Under the pieces are notes generated by a model. The model saw only the letters and a list, made by a program, of their open reading frames with translations. It was not told where the DNA came from and made no database searches. A program made the position numbers and the translations under genes. Positions 44,639-56,029 of a stretch of DNA of 64,000 nucleotides are shown here, one piece after another (position 1 is the first letter of the stretch; every line of letters begins with the position of its first letter). The stretch comes from Marisa cornuarietis (lineage: Eukaryota > Mollusca > Gastropoda > Architaenioglossa > Ampullariidae). The stretch lies in assembly GCA_004794655.1 (NCBI GenBank), contig SMMW01000080.1, forward strand, positions 1,884,501 through 1,948,500. The letters are read 5' to 3'.

Positions 44639-44870
44639 ATAATAATAATGAAGATTTGTATAGCGCATATTGACACTCATAGAGAGCATGCTCTTAGCGC
44701 TTAAAAACGAGGAAGAGACATGGACTACATGGATACAATACAAGGGACGTAAGAATAAACGACAGTACTGACGACAAACAGAAAAAACAAAGATGGAAAA
44801 CACAAAAAGACACCAAATAAAAGAACATAGAAAATATTGGGATTCTGCAGAGAAAGATGGTTGAAAACAT
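44639..44870 (-). mobile_element. CR1-type LINE 3' fragment with 9-bp target duplication
   Basis: It is flanked by GAGGTTCTA at 44630-44638 and 44871-44879. On the minus strand it is the 3' UTR of the same CR1 family seen at 56030-56300 ('tagcgcat.ttcacactcat', 'gagagcat.gctcttagc'), ending in ATT repeats. Removing it restores the host RTE sequence. It is a recent 5'-truncated retrotransposition. Confidence 0.8.
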
Positions 44871-45223
44871 GAGGTTCTAAGGCGACATAGGAATAAGAAA
44901 CAGCCATGGGTCACGAACGACATCCTAGATCTCTGTGACCAAAGGAGGGCCTTGAAGAGAGAAAAGAAAAGCAAACCAGAAGCAGCCACCAAATACAAAG
45001 AAGTGAACTGTGCCATTAAGAAAAGGATGAAGGCAGCTATAGGGAGAGCTGGATCGAGAATCAGTGCCAGGACATAGATGATGGAATGGCACGAGGTGAC
45101 AGCAAAAAGGCCTATCAACTTTTAAAGACCCTCACTAAGACAGACCAGCAGAAGATCTCAGTCATCGAAGACAGCAATGGTCACCTTCTCACAGAAGGCA
45201 ATGCTGTACTCAACCGATGGACA

Positions 45224-45578
45224 GTATGAATCCCAGACACTTAATCCCAGACACTTAATCCCCTAGACATTTAATCCCCAGACACTTAATCCCCAGACAC
45301 TTAATCTTCAAAATGAAATTTCAACTCAAGAAATTATGAAGTGAATGACAAATTTAATTATGAAGTGAATGACAAATTTAATTATGAAGTGAATGACAAA
45401 TTTAATTCAAATAATTATTTTCATGTAAACATCAAAATAAGTTTGACAATTAAAATAATACTTAACTTTAACATTTATAACACTGGGGGCGTTTTTGAGG
45501 ATTAAGTTCTAGGGATTAACTGTCTGGGAATTAAATGTCTAGGGGATTAAGTGTCTGGGGATTAAGTGTCCGGTCACC
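45224..45578. mobile_element. 355-bp inverted-repeat element made of 15-bp units, class unknown
   Basis: The left end (45229-45307) is five head-to-tail copies of a unit close to CCCCAGACACTTAAT. The right end (45497-45573) is the same array in inverted orientation (ATTAAGTGTCTGGGG). The centre holds three perfect copies of a 24-bp unit (attatgaagtgaatgacaaa plus ttta; 45333-45404) in AT-rich DNA. The right edge carries the palindrome TGTCCGGTCACCGGACA. GGACA occurs at 45219-45223 and 45579-45583 and may be a 5-bp target duplication. It sits in the RTE frame between 'NRWT' and 'YCKDLYNY'. No protein. Helentron-type or another non-autonomous DNA element are possibilities. Confidence 0.75.
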
Positions 45579-47215
45579 GGACATAATACTGCAAGGACCT
45601 GTACAACTACCAGCTGAAGACCGACGCCAACATTCTCCAAAACAACCAGGCTAGAGACAGCGAACCTGCAGAGCTACCAGTCCTACGGGAAGAGGTCGAA
45701 AGAGCTGTACATAGTTTGAAGGGAGGAAAGTCTCCAGGCGTTGATAATGTACCAGCTGAGCTGCTCAAGCAGGGTGGAGAAGCAACTACAAAGGCCCTAG
45801 CTGTCCTGTGCCAAAGAGTCTGGGAGCGCAAGGAATGGCCCAGAGAATGGACGCAGTCACTAATCATTCCCCTCCCAAAGAAAGGAAACAGCAATCAGTG
45901 TCAGAACTACAGAACCATAAGCCTTATCAGTTACCCAAGCAACGTCATGCTGAAGGTCATACAGAACCGCATTAGAACCACCGCAGAAGAGCTGCTAGCA
46001 GAAGAACAGGCTGGCTTCAGACCACGTAGAAGCACAGTTGAGCAGATCTTCAACTGTCGTCTTCTTATAGAAAAGCATCTTCAGCATCAGCGGGACCTTT
46101 ACCACAACTTCATCGACTTTAAAAAGGCATTTGACAGAGTCTGAGAGCATGTGATGCGGAAATTCAACATTGAAGAAGGGCTCGTCCAAGTTGTTGAAGC
46201 GCTGTATAACAGCTCAACGAGTACAGTACTGCTCAACAACCAAATAGGAGCTTACTTTCGCACCACAGTAGGGGTACGTCAAGGATGTCCCCTATCACCC
46301 GTGCTGTTCAATATATTTTTGGAGAACATCATGCTCGAAGCTCTTCGTGACCATCATAATCTCCATTTCAATCGGTGGAAGACCAATCTGCAACCTACGC
46401 TTTGCAGATGACATAGATCTGTTAGCAGGTACAAACAATTAAAGAACTTCAAGACCTCACCAACAGACTGACAGACAGCTCAAACGCATATGGAATGGAG
46501 ACCAGCACTGAAAAGAGCAAAGTTATGATCAATGGCAACGGCAAAGCAGAGATCTATATGAACGGGGTACAGCTCAAAGAGGTAAGCAGCTTCAAGTACT
46601 TGGGAGCCAGCCTCTCCAAGGACGGCAGTTCCACGCCAGACATCCGCAACAGGATCGCAACAGCAACAGCAGCAATGGCTAGGCTAGATAGGATCCGGCA
46701 TATCCACAAGATAAGGTTCACTACCAAGTACAGGCTATACAAATCCCTGGTAGTGCCGATCCTGCTCTTCGGATGCGACACGTGGACTCTGCTCGCCGAA
46801 ACGGAAAGAAGAATCCAGGCATTTGAGAACAAGTGCCTGAGGAGGCTGCTCCGGATCTCATACAAAGAACACAAAACGAACGACTTTGTAAGAAACAGGA
46901 TGGCCACACTCGTAGGACACCAGGAACCTCTACTATCAACAGTCAAGCGACGTAAGCTGGTCTTCTTTGGTCATGTAACCCCGCACAACATCTTGTCGAA
47001 GACTATCCTTCAAGGCACCTTGGAGGGGGGCCGACACCGTGGTGGTCAGAGAAAGAACTGGTTTACGAACATCAAAGACTGGACTGGTCGTCCTGTACAG
47101 GACCTGCTCACTATCGCCCAAAATAGGCAAGAGTGGCGGCCCTGTCAGCTGCCGCGTCTATCCATGTGCTCCCCCCAACGCCTGATGCCCGGCAAGGGAC
47201 GACTGACTGATTAGT

Positions 47216-48286
47216 TCGTAGTAGCAGGAACTTGTATTACACGTCCGTGGTGAAACCCTTCGCACGCGGATGGCGCATTATAAAATGGCGGCTGCCAGCG
47301 AAGTAGAGATTGTAATTTTGTTGATGGACATGTTTGATTACGACGGTGAAGTAATGGAAGCAATCCATGGCAGCGGCAAACAGAATTAACTTCTAGCGCC
47401 ATGCATTTGTGAACGAATGAGGAAAACGCCCACAAGAATTAAAGATTATGTGGAAAGAACAGTGGGGTAGTTTGCTATTTCGTGCATACCTTACCATGGA
47501 AAAATTAGAGGTAAAGAAAAATAAACAGAAGAATTCAGCATCGGCCTATCGCCTAAGAAAGTCTGCTTAACCAATAAAGAGGAATGCTTTTAGCAGAGGT
47601 TTGTGTCGAGTACGATAGGTTATTATCTGTAAAAACACTAGTTTTATATTTATTTCCAATTTTCCAGTTTTTTTCTTAGAACTTTTTCGTCATTCTTATT
47701 CTGACTGCCTCATTTGTCATGTGAATGTCGTCGGTTCTTTTATTTTACTTTCTGTTGTTTTAAGGTCAGTTTAGTTTTTTTTTTAATTTCTGAAAACTAT
47801 GTAACCAGCATTAAAACAAAAATTCTGTGCGGCAAAGAATGGCATATAGACTTCCAGCAACTTGTGCTGTAGAAGCTCGAGCAGAAAATCTGTCAGATAT
47901 AAGTAGGGGCCCTGTAATCTGATGCAACATGCTCTCTAAATGTTGGTGGCGGCGTTCCTAAAAAGTGCAAAGTTTATTTGAGTATTATTTTTTACATATT
48001 AAGGAACGAATCAGTTCTCACAGATGGCATCAGTAATGAACACATCTTCTAGAAATTCATAAGACATTCTTAAAAAATATTTTTTTCAATGAAGTTTCAT
48101 AGACAACAGAGCCATAAAGTAATAAATAATAATAATGCAGCATCATGACCACGATAGATCGCACTCGATCTGGCCAGACCAATAATGATAAATGAAAGAA
48201 AACAGACCGTAGACAGTGAGATACGACTGAACAACATTAAGATCAAAGATAGTGTACACTAAGATAGCCCACTCTTATATAAAAGG
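47216..48286. other. Gene-free stretch
   Basis: Nothing recognised. AT-rich apart from 47220-47420. Confidence 0.45.
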
Positions 48287-48454
48287 TTGAAGCCAAGCGG
48301 CGGTCAAAGGGCGAACGGCCGCTCCCCCTTTCGTGAAGTAAACATCGCTAGCCTCGGGCGTGCCGCGCCTTTGTTCTGGCCATCGAGTACTGGCAACACA
48401 CACACACACACACACGGGGCGCCAACAGGGGAATTCTCAAATTTGCTATTTCTA
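48287..48454. other. GC-richer patch with (CA)n
   Basis: 48290-48380 is much more GC-rich than its surroundings, followed by a short (CA)n at 48394-48414. No gene is supported. Confidence 0.4.
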
Positions 48455-48720
48455 GCTATACATTGCATTTTATACTTATAGATTGCATTTTATATTTATA
48501 CAATTCATTCTATACTTATAGATTGCATTCTATAGCTATACATTGCAATGTATAGCTAGAGAGAGAAAACCGAAGTGTTTCATTTATATTATACTCAGAA
48601 GTTGCTATCCAATTCATTTTATATATACATTTCAATTCTGTAGCTATAGAATGCATTCTATCTATACATTCGAAATCTATATTTATAGATTGCATTCTAT
48701 AACTTCTGACTTGAAATGTA
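48455..48720. repeat. AT-rich degenerate repeat field
   Basis: A motif close to 'atagattgcattctatactt' recurs about ten times in both orientations with a period near 20 bases. Many units are themselves near-palindromes ('tatacattgcaatgtata'), and CAGAAGTTGCTAT near 48596 pairs with ATAACTTCTGA near 48690. It can fold into several hairpins. No coding sense. Confidence 0.7.
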
Positions 48721-48959
48721 TACGGAACGAGGCTGGCTCATTTGCATATGGGAAAAGAAGGTCAAAGACCAACCAATCTCTCTAGCGCCTCACGTCGACA
48801 TACACTATGACGACTGGTAGGCTTCAATGAAGACTGAACACCCGTCAGTGACAGCACACCGCAAGCAGCAACACACCAGGATTGCTTTAATAGCGATTGA
48901 CCAAATCGAGCATTTTCCTACTTGCTATGGTCGGGTCTAATATACCCACCCTTATTTAC

Positions 48960-49185
48960 GTCGCCACAAGGTGAGCTCAGCCCGCAACGCACATAGAATA
49001 CTAAATAAACTGAAACCTCAATTTTCTCATGATCCTCGCGTGACAGCGACAAAACAAAACAAAACAAAACAAAACACCCTAACCACCTGGACAGATGGTG
49101 AGCTCTGCTCAGCTCGCACGTGAAATAAAGTAAAAACCGAGACTTTCAATTTCTCGTGAGTTCCAGCGTGGCAGTGTCAACCCAA
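48960..49185. repeat. Imperfect direct duplication with (AAAAC)n between
   Basis: Two segments (about 48968-49050 and 49094-49180) share 'ggtgagctc', 'aactgaaacctcaatttctc'-like text and 'gcgtg.cagtg', separated by an (AAAAC)n run at about 49051-49076. No gene. Confidence 0.5.
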
Positions 49186-50202
49186 AGCACACCTGTGTGT
49201 CGAACTTAAAATTACAATACAACACCCTACTGCGTACCCCCTTGTACGCTACAAAAGTGCAGCCGTATATTTAAAAACAATATAATAACATTGACAGCCT
49301 GGTTTGCATTTGCTCGAGGGACACATGAGAGAACTCGATTTCTGTTCGAAACATTCCAGAAATCGAGCTTTCACTCGGTCCATGTGGAGGAGCTGAATAT
49401 AATTTCAAGTTCCTCCACCAACGTTACCAGCTGATCGATGTTGGGACTACTAGCCCTTAGTTAGCATGAGGTACCTGGTTAATTGACAGCAGGGTCTCTC
49501 TTACAGTTCCTTCTTGTTTTTCAATAATGATTTCTTTACATTCTGGAAACTCTTTTGGACCTTTTTAGCTATGTAACCAGAAATGTAAGTTAAAATATTG
49601 TCTCCAGTAATCGATAGTTCCTCGGCAGAGTTGGTAAAAGGAAACTGGGAGATTTCACATCTTTCTCTTTGCTCACACCTGGCATCAGAAATCGCTGGCT
49701 TGATTCAAAATGGTCAGAGCAGAGAGCACAGTTCGCATTCAAATACGATGCCGCCTGGCCCAACAGATCGCTTCGCCGGCAGTTCTGCACTCACTTCTTA
49801 CATCTGTGGAAATGACAACACAAGATTAGTGATACTACTAAGCAGCAGCATATGTGACAAAACTAAAAATAAATGCGACTTGTTTAATCTACTAAAGAAA
49901 GGAAATACTTAAGCAAGAAATCCTTATTACTCACCTCTCTTCATCTTTCGGAAAAGAGAACAATGGAAAACCTTTAGTTCGAGAGTTGTGACAACTCGGT
50001 GCAGCGCACCATGACCCACCCGGCACCCTAGCGTCAACACCGATCGTCGGTACGGGGGTGGAAGGGGGGGGGCGTGGTCGCGGTCACATATACGAGTCCG
50101 CGCGGCTTCACTTTCCCGCTTGAGTAGTCAATCTTAGTGTAAACAATCTTTGATAAAGATGAGGTACAAGAGTAGAATGTAAAGCAATGGATGGAAAGAA
50201 AG
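49186..50202. other. Gene-free stretch
   Basis: Nothing recognised. A G-rich run lies at 50062-50072. Confidence 0.4.
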
Positions 50203-50404
50203 CAGAGCCGGCCCATGGGGGGGGGGCGGCCAGGAGGGCAACCGCCCAAGGCTCCGCGCCTGATAGGGGCCCCGCGCTAGCAAGTGCACCCTCGGGATGA
50301 GACAGTCCGTAATTTTCTTGAAATTAAAAAAAAAAATCCTTATAAAAGGGTTTCATCGTGGTTCGCATTACTGCCTCCCGACCTCCTGTTTCGTGAGCGA
50401 TTAT
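50203..50404 (+). mobile_element. hAT transposon 5' terminus
   Basis: Begins CAGAGCCGGCCCATGGGG, then a GC-rich stretch ('aaccgcccaaggctccgcgcc'). CAGRGCCGGCCC is the form of terminal inverted repeat I associate with ZMYM1-like hAT elements. A ZMYM1-like coding relic begins 1.5 kb downstream at 51894 in the same orientation, and the gap between is filled by a LINE on the minus strand. The opposite terminus was not found. Confidence 0.55.
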
Positions 50405-51790
50405 TTTAGTACAATACAATACCACTTTATTTATCCCCAAGGGCAATTCCAAATAGGGCTCGTACTAGCAGTAATACATACATAATATAACGAAATAATA
50501 CATATATATATACATGATATACAAAATACATGTACATGATATAAAGAGATAATACGGATATATACATGTACATGATATAAAGGAGATGATGTATTCATGT
50601 TGAAATAATTTTTCTCTCTCGCGCGCATGCACTCACACAACACATTCCCAGTAACAGTAAATATAATGGATATAGTGGTGACCTTAGGTCAGCTCAGGCT
50701 AGTACAAGCTCACGGCCAGTAGAATTGAGCAGGTGGATGGCACGTGGAATGAATGAGTTGCGGTGGCGATTGGTTTTGCATACAGGCATCGTGTACCTAC
50801 AGCCAGACCGCAAGAGTGACAACTCACATGTCAACACATGATCAGAAATAGAGAGGATATGGGAGGCCTTCCTAATGATTTGCTGATGACAAAAAGCTGC
50901 CAAGTCCCTCTGCCTGATTCCGGTGATCTTGTAACAGAGATTAACAATGGAGACAAGACTATTCCTGTTCCCTAGGGAGAGGTTGTGGAACCAGGAGGTG
51001 AAAGAAAAAAGTAATGAGACTTTCAATGAAGAACTGATAGAACCGAGTGAGGATGACAGAGCTGACAGAGAAAGATTTGAGTTTCCGTAGGAGGTACAGG
51101 CGTTGTTGAGTCTTACGGAGGATCATGTCAGTGTTGATGTTCCATTTAAACTTGTTGTCAAAGATGGTACCTAAATATTTGTAAGAGTCAACTACCTCGA
51201 TGGCATCACCATGAATAGTACTGATGACTGTCTCAGGCTTGTTCATCCGAAAGTCGAAGATCATTTCCTTAGTCTTTGAGGCATTCAAGACGAGGAAGTG
51301 TTCGTCAAACCAGCGGACAAAGTGAGGAAGAGCGCCACTGTGAACATGTTCATTATCGTACAGAAGTGACAGGGGGGCAAAGTCATCAGCAAATTTTATC
51401 AGAAAACTCCTGTCAGTAGTGCTTCTACAGCTGTTAGTATAGAGTATGAACAGTACTGGAGACAAACAGCAGCCTTGAGGGGAACCTGTACAGGTGACAA
51501 CAGGGTCTGACAGAAGATCGTTAACAGAAACTCTCTGTTGTCTGTTAAAAAGTCCAGAATCCAGAGAGTTAGTTGATGGGAGAGATGGAAGTCTGAGACT
51601 AGACTCTCCGCTAACAAGTGAGGCTGCACAGTGTTAAAAGCAGAAGAAAAGTCAGCAAAGAGAAGCCTGACATGAGCTTTAGGTTTCTCCAGATGTTTGT
51701 ACAGCGTATTTAGTATAAACAGCTTAGACCTCTTCCAGGTCTGTAGGCAAACTGCAAAGATGTTGATCAACAGCAGTCATAACCTCGCTT
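50405..51790 (-). pseudogene. Rex1-like LINE reverse transcriptase
   Basis: On the minus strand: 'LLFADFSSAFNTVQPHLLAE' (palm motif with the first catalytic Asp), 'SPVLFILYTNSC', 'LIKFADDFAPLSLL' (catalytic FADD), 'HFLVLNASKTKEMIFDFR', 'YLGTIFDNKFKW', and a C-terminal part 'ISDHVLTCELSLLRSGCRYT' and 'NRHRNSFIPRAI'. Frames change at least twice. The 3' UTR ends in ATAAATAAAGTGGTATTGTA near 50410. The 5' part is missing. DFSSAFNT and NASKTKEM are typical of the Rex1/Babar group. It is inserted in the hAT element 50203-52845. Confidence 0.75.
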
Positions 51791-51893
51791 CTTACGATTT
51801 TCGCGTTAGTGCGAGTGCTGTGTGTTTAGGTGATTCACATTGTGTGGCGTTTTTGTTGCTTTTGCCGTTGGGATTAATATTATTTAATCGGAT

Positions 51894-52845
51894 ATGGGTA
51901 GAGACAGAGACAAGGACAGAAAATATGATTTTGGCGCAAAGAAAGCTAAAGGAGGAAAGAGCGAGACGAATTTGAAAGAAGTCAAAGAGGGTCTTTCAAA
52001 AAATTCTAAATTAAACAGGAGAAGAATCTTAATGAGCGTCTTGATGATCCACTTTCGTTTATTACGTCCAGTGATTCGGATAATCAAAATATTGAGCAAC
52101 TGCTTGAATTCTGCCAAAGATGGTGAAGACATGGAACATGTCGTCAACAAAAACAAGAACGAATGTTTAGCTACTAGTGAAGTGTTTCAGAGTAGTTCAG
52201 ACTCTGAACAAGATACTGATGACCACGAGGCAGGCCATGCAGAGCAAGAACTACCGCTCCCAGCTGCTGGTGTCACAGAAATAGATATATTTGACCCCGG
52301 TAACTGGAACAATGAGTGAGAACATTGTTACTTTGGTGACGGAGAAAGGTCCTGTAAGAATCGCTAACGAATGGCGATTTCCGCAGAATGAGAAAAATAG
52401 GCATTTTTTCTCCTGCTTTGTATTCAAGGAAACTGGCTAATGGGCAATGTGTAGACAGAAAATGGTTGGTGTACTCCAAAGCCAAAGATGCGGCTTTTTG
52501 CTTTTGTTGCAAATTACACGCCCGTCCCAATAACCAAAACAATAAACTAACACAGGACGGTAACCGTGATTGGCAGCATCTTTCCACGACTTTAAAAAAT
52601 CACGAAGTTTCCAAAGAGCACATCAAAAATTTAAAAGTATGGCTGGAATTTCAGCAACGGTTAGCCACAAAAACCCACTGTGGATCAGAATCTTCAGGAC
52701 ACCATGCATTGAGAAGGAGAAATTGCACCGGTGCTCTGTTCTTCCCAGAATTTTGGCAGGAGTAAAATATCTTGCATGCTACAATATGGCATTTCGGGGC
52801 ACAAGAGAGAGGCTTGGAGACCCCCAAAATGGTCCTTTTCTGTGC
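51894..52845 (+). pseudogene. ZMYM1-like hAT transposase, N-terminal part
   Basis: The first frame (51894-52319) gives a basic then acidic leader and ends 'EIDIFDPGNW'. After two frame changes it continues 'KGPVRIANEWRFPQNEKNRH', 'FSPALYSRKLANGQCVDRKW', 'AAFCFCCKLHA', 'DWQHLSTTLKNHEVSKEHIK', and 'ACYNMAFRGTRERLGDPQNG'. This is the TTF-type zinc-finger region and start of the catalytic domain of ZMYM1-like hAT proteins. The rest is missing: CR1 sequence begins at about 52845. No functional protein is possible. Confidence 0.75.
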
Positions 52846-53720
52846 TTAATGATGAGAAGACAGAGGCGATGCTATATGGTTCCAAGTTTAGCCTTAGCAA
52901 AGTCTCTCTAGACTCCATCCAAGTGGGTCAAGCTAGAATCCCCCCCTCCAGCTCCGTACGGAACCTTGCACTTTATGTCGACAATCTTCTTACTATGTCT
53001 GATCATGTCAGTTCTGTGGTCAAGGCATGTTATTTCCACATCCGCACACTTGGAAGACTCCGACCCATTCTCAATAAAAAGACTTTAAATGCAGTTGCTG
53101 TGTCCCTCATTCATTCAAGATTAGACTTTGCAAACAGCTGCCTCTGGGGAATTTCAAAGAGTGAGTTGTCGAGGCTTCAGCGAGTGCAAAATACGGCTGC
53201 TAGAATAGTTGCACGAAAGAAAAAAACTGACCATATTACTCCCGTATTGTGTGACCTACATTGGCTTCATGTGGAGAAAAGGATGGACCACAAATTGTTA
53301 ACCCTGACATATGGCTGCCTTCACGACCTTGCGCCTGCATATCTACAAGATCTCATTCACCGTCACCAACCTCAGCGGAACCTTCGTTCAGCAGCCCAAT
53401 TCAGACTAAGACGACCAAATGTTCAGACAGGGACCACAAACAAAAAGACAACGGGTTTCAGACCCTTCTCAAATGTAGCCCCGCTTCTGTGGAACTCGCT
53501 TCCCCTTTCGACCAAGGAGTCTGATAGTCTCGCAACTTTTAAGAAAAAACTGAAGACCCACTTGTTTCAAATGGACTAGTTTTTTTTTTCATCTGGATTT
53601 TGTTGTTTGAACTTGATCATTTGACCTGCAGTCTGGTGGCTGTTGGGATCACTGCGCATTGAGCGTATCTCTGCGATGCGGAAACTAGCGCATTATAAAA
53701 CGACATCATCATCATCATGG
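52845..53720 (+). pseudogene. CR1-type LINE, C-terminal reverse transcriptase and 3' end
   Basis: Open from the junction to 53577: 'LNDEKTEAMLYG' (RT thumb start), 'VRNLALYVDNLLTMSDHVSS', 'IHSRLDFANSCLWG', 'RLQRVQNTAARIVARKKKTD', 'LTYGCLHDLAPAYLQDLI', 'LLWNSLPLSTKESDSLATFK' and 'KKLKTHLFQMD'. No catalytic FADD is included, so it is 5'-truncated. The 3' UTR ends 'gcgcattataaaacgacatc' with ATC repeats. The C-terminal frame is intact over 240 codons, suggesting a fairly young insertion. Confidence 0.8.
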
Positions 53721-53880
53721 AAGAGATCGAGTTCCACTACTTAGCAGCACAGAGGGAGAAAGTCCGTTGTCCGTATGTGACTGTCTTTGTAGGAGGGAGG
53801 ACAGAATATGGGAGTCTGATGAGGAGCGAAGGTTTCGGGCAGGAGTATGGATAGACAAGATTTTAGTAAAGTAGTGGGGG
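53700..53880 (-). pseudogene. CR1-type LINE fragment
   Basis: The minus strand reads 'HTPARNLRSSSDSHILSSLL' then 'SHTDNGLSPSVLLSSGTRSL' in a neighbouring frame, the ARxLRSSS stretch before the CR1 C-terminus. It overlaps the tail of the plus-strand copy at its edge. Confidence 0.6.
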
Positions 53881-54495
53881 GGGGGAGGAGCCTTCAAAAA
53901 ATCTATAGCATAGTGTGAGTTTGTAGTCTATTCTAGCTTTAACTGGTAGCCAATGAAGAGAGTGAAGAAGTGGTGTAACACGGTCAGATTTCTAGTTCTT
54001 TCTAATTCTAGCTGTTAATGAAAAAAATCAAGTAAATAATGACATTTTTCTGGCTCTAACCTTTTTAACTGTTAATTTTAAAATTAAGTTGGTTTAAGAA
54101 ACCCCCACCTCTTACTCACACAGAGATAAACAGATAAAATATATATTTATATTATTTAAAGAAAATGAGAGTACACAATGTGCAGTAATAATAATGTAAC
54201 CAACACCACTTTGATGGCTACGTATGGGGTGGGTTAGCTGCTCCACAAGAACACACAAGATGGAATTGGCTGCGCACAGTAGATTTTATTCGCTCACTCG
54301 GCGGCTGACCTGCTTCTCTCTCCTCTCATTTCTCCAAGCACACAGACCCCAACAACTAGAAACTACACATTCATCACTCCCTGGTCGAACTTTCCAGCAA
54401 CCATCCCTTTCTCTTCCACGGCTTCGACCTGTCCCTGAACCATCGCGGGCATTGTTCCCCCACCCCTTCCCAGGGTCCAAGGCCAGACTTCATGG
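53881..54495. other. Gene-free stretch
   Basis: Nothing recognised. A short G run lies at 53876-53886. Confidence 0.4.
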
Positions 54496-54690
54496 TTGAC
54501 TAGGTGTGTCCACGCGTGTGTGATTGTGTTTGAGACCGTGTGTAAGTGTGTGCATATGCGTACGACGATTGTGTGTGAATGTCGGTGCGCGTGCATGTAC
54601 GTGCGCATGTGTGTACGCGTGTGATGACCGCATGCACGTGTGCATGTGTGTACGCGTGTGTGTTCGTGTACGACAGTCCCAACGGTTCAC
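54496..54690. repeat. Alternating purine-pyrimidine (TG/CG) low-complexity tract
   Basis: Degenerate TGTG/CGTG/CATG sequence for almost 200 bases. It is open in several frames only because of its composition. It could adopt Z-DNA. Confidence 0.8.
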
Positions 54691-55264
54691 CATCTGGTCA
54701 GGGCCTTCCTAAGTGGGTCAGGCGACCATGGAATAACAATTAATCACAGGCCAGGGACAGGTCAGGGCTGCCTATTACGCAGCCGGCGTGAGAAAAGGAA
54801 CAGTGTAGTGGCCGTCCCACCTCTACAAAAATAAAAATTAACTAGTACACTACTAGAGTGCTACAATAACATCGTACTGTACTGCTAGAATTGATACTGC
54901 CTAATTCACTGTCAATGAACTGCAAATTAAATATTTGAAAAACGTTTGCACTCTTTCTGCAACATTTGGGGAACTGCAAACGGAATGGTGGGATTTCATG
55001 TACTTTGGCAGTAGAAGTCTGAAGTGATGATTCTTGCTTTAGATTTTGCCAACAAATTATGCAGACATTACAGTCACCCTACTTGTTATTGGAAAACCAT
55101 TTGGCTTGGTTGAAGATGAAGTGTTACACATTTCAAAAGGTTTGTGATCCATTATAGCTTTGACTATTGTGCACATAATAAAGCATTAAATAACCTTTCA
55201 TGTGTAAATTGGAAATACCCATGCTTGCTATAGACTTTTGATTTTATCAGCAACAAAATTGTGT
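54691..55264. other. Gene-free stretch
   Basis: Nothing recognised. Confidence 0.4.
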
Positions 55265-55520
55265 TTATAATAAAAATGAGGATTTATATAGCGCCTTTCA
55301 AAAGATTTGCTCAGAGCCCATTATACATAAATCATACATAGACTAAATCATGCACCCATATTCACATATAACAGAAGCGTTCAACATATACAAAGTAAAT
55401 TACAGATACACGTTATGCATGCTCATGGTCAGGACAGGGCCACAGTGAAGTTGCTCTGAAAAAAATGTATCTTGTTTAGACTTGAAGGTGGTGAGAGAAC
55501 CAGAGTGAAATAAATCTATT
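55265..55520 (-). pseudogene. CR1-type LINE C-terminus and 3' UTR
   Basis: The minus strand gives 'FHSGSLTTFKSKQDTFFSEQ', comparable with 'TFKKKLKTHLF' ends, then a 3' UTR ending 'aggcgctatataaatcctca' and AT-rich tail. A different CR1 subfamily from 56030-57045. Confidence 0.6.
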
Positions 55521-56029
55521 TAAAATATACACTGAATTAAAACCAATATTACAGAAATAAATTACTGCTACTACTACTACTACACACAAAGATGGCAAGT
55601 TTATCATTTGATACACTATTGTGTACCATGATTTTGGCTACTTAGGTGCACAATTTTTCATGATTTCCCTTTTTTGTTGACTTGACCAGAACAAAAAAAC
55701 AAACACCCAAAAAAGCGACCCAGTGTTCTAAAGCAGAGACACAGAGAAAACTAGAACGTACCAAGAACACAACGCATGTAGCACAACTTTTTGCAGGACC
55801 AACAGACTGAGGCCGCCCTTTGCTGTTTCGGCCGTGCGTCTTTTGAATGGTGCTGAGTGAGAATGAATGAAACATGACTGTGAAAGTATGTTTGGTGCAT
55901 ATGAATGTGCTGTGATGGTTTTTATGTTTGGTTATTGAGTTGTCCCCGAATTCCCGTCATGGACAAATAAAGTTTTTTGTGATCTTAAGGTGACTGAGCA
56001 ATGAGGGTATTTCATCAATTAATAATTAA
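55521..56029. other. Gene-free stretch
   Basis: A (CTA)n run lies at about 55564-55583. Nothing else recognised. Confidence 0.45.

Larger units (their letters stand above)
44260..47215 (+). pseudogene. RTE-like LINE (endonuclease plus reverse transcriptase), interrupted
   Basis: It is 5'-truncated and begins within the endonuclease ('TATWHLPDGLVHNEIDYILL', 'GADIGSDHDLVLTKL'). The RT follows from about 45590: 'REEVERAVHSLKGGKSPGVD', 'PLPKKGNSNQCQNYRTISLI', 'EEQAGFRPRRSTVEQIFNC', 'NFIDFKKAFDRV', 'GVRQGCPLSPVLFNIF' and, in a shifted frame near 46400, 'ICNLRFADDIDLL' with intact catalytic FADD. The C-terminal part is open at 46495-47214. A stop replaces one codon after 'FDRV' and there is a shift before FADD. 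It ends in the tail GACTGACTGATTAG. A CR1 piece (44639-44870) and an inverted-repeat element (45224-45578) are inserted in it. Confidence 0.85.

Noticed and set aside
45229..45573. CRISPR-like array (repeated 15-bp units)
   Set aside because: The units are directly adjacent without unique spacers, are inverted at the two ends, and lie in a eukaryotic retroelement.
54224..54834. Cluster of overlapping frames on both strands
   Set aside because: They come from the TG/CG low-complexity tract and show no known domain.
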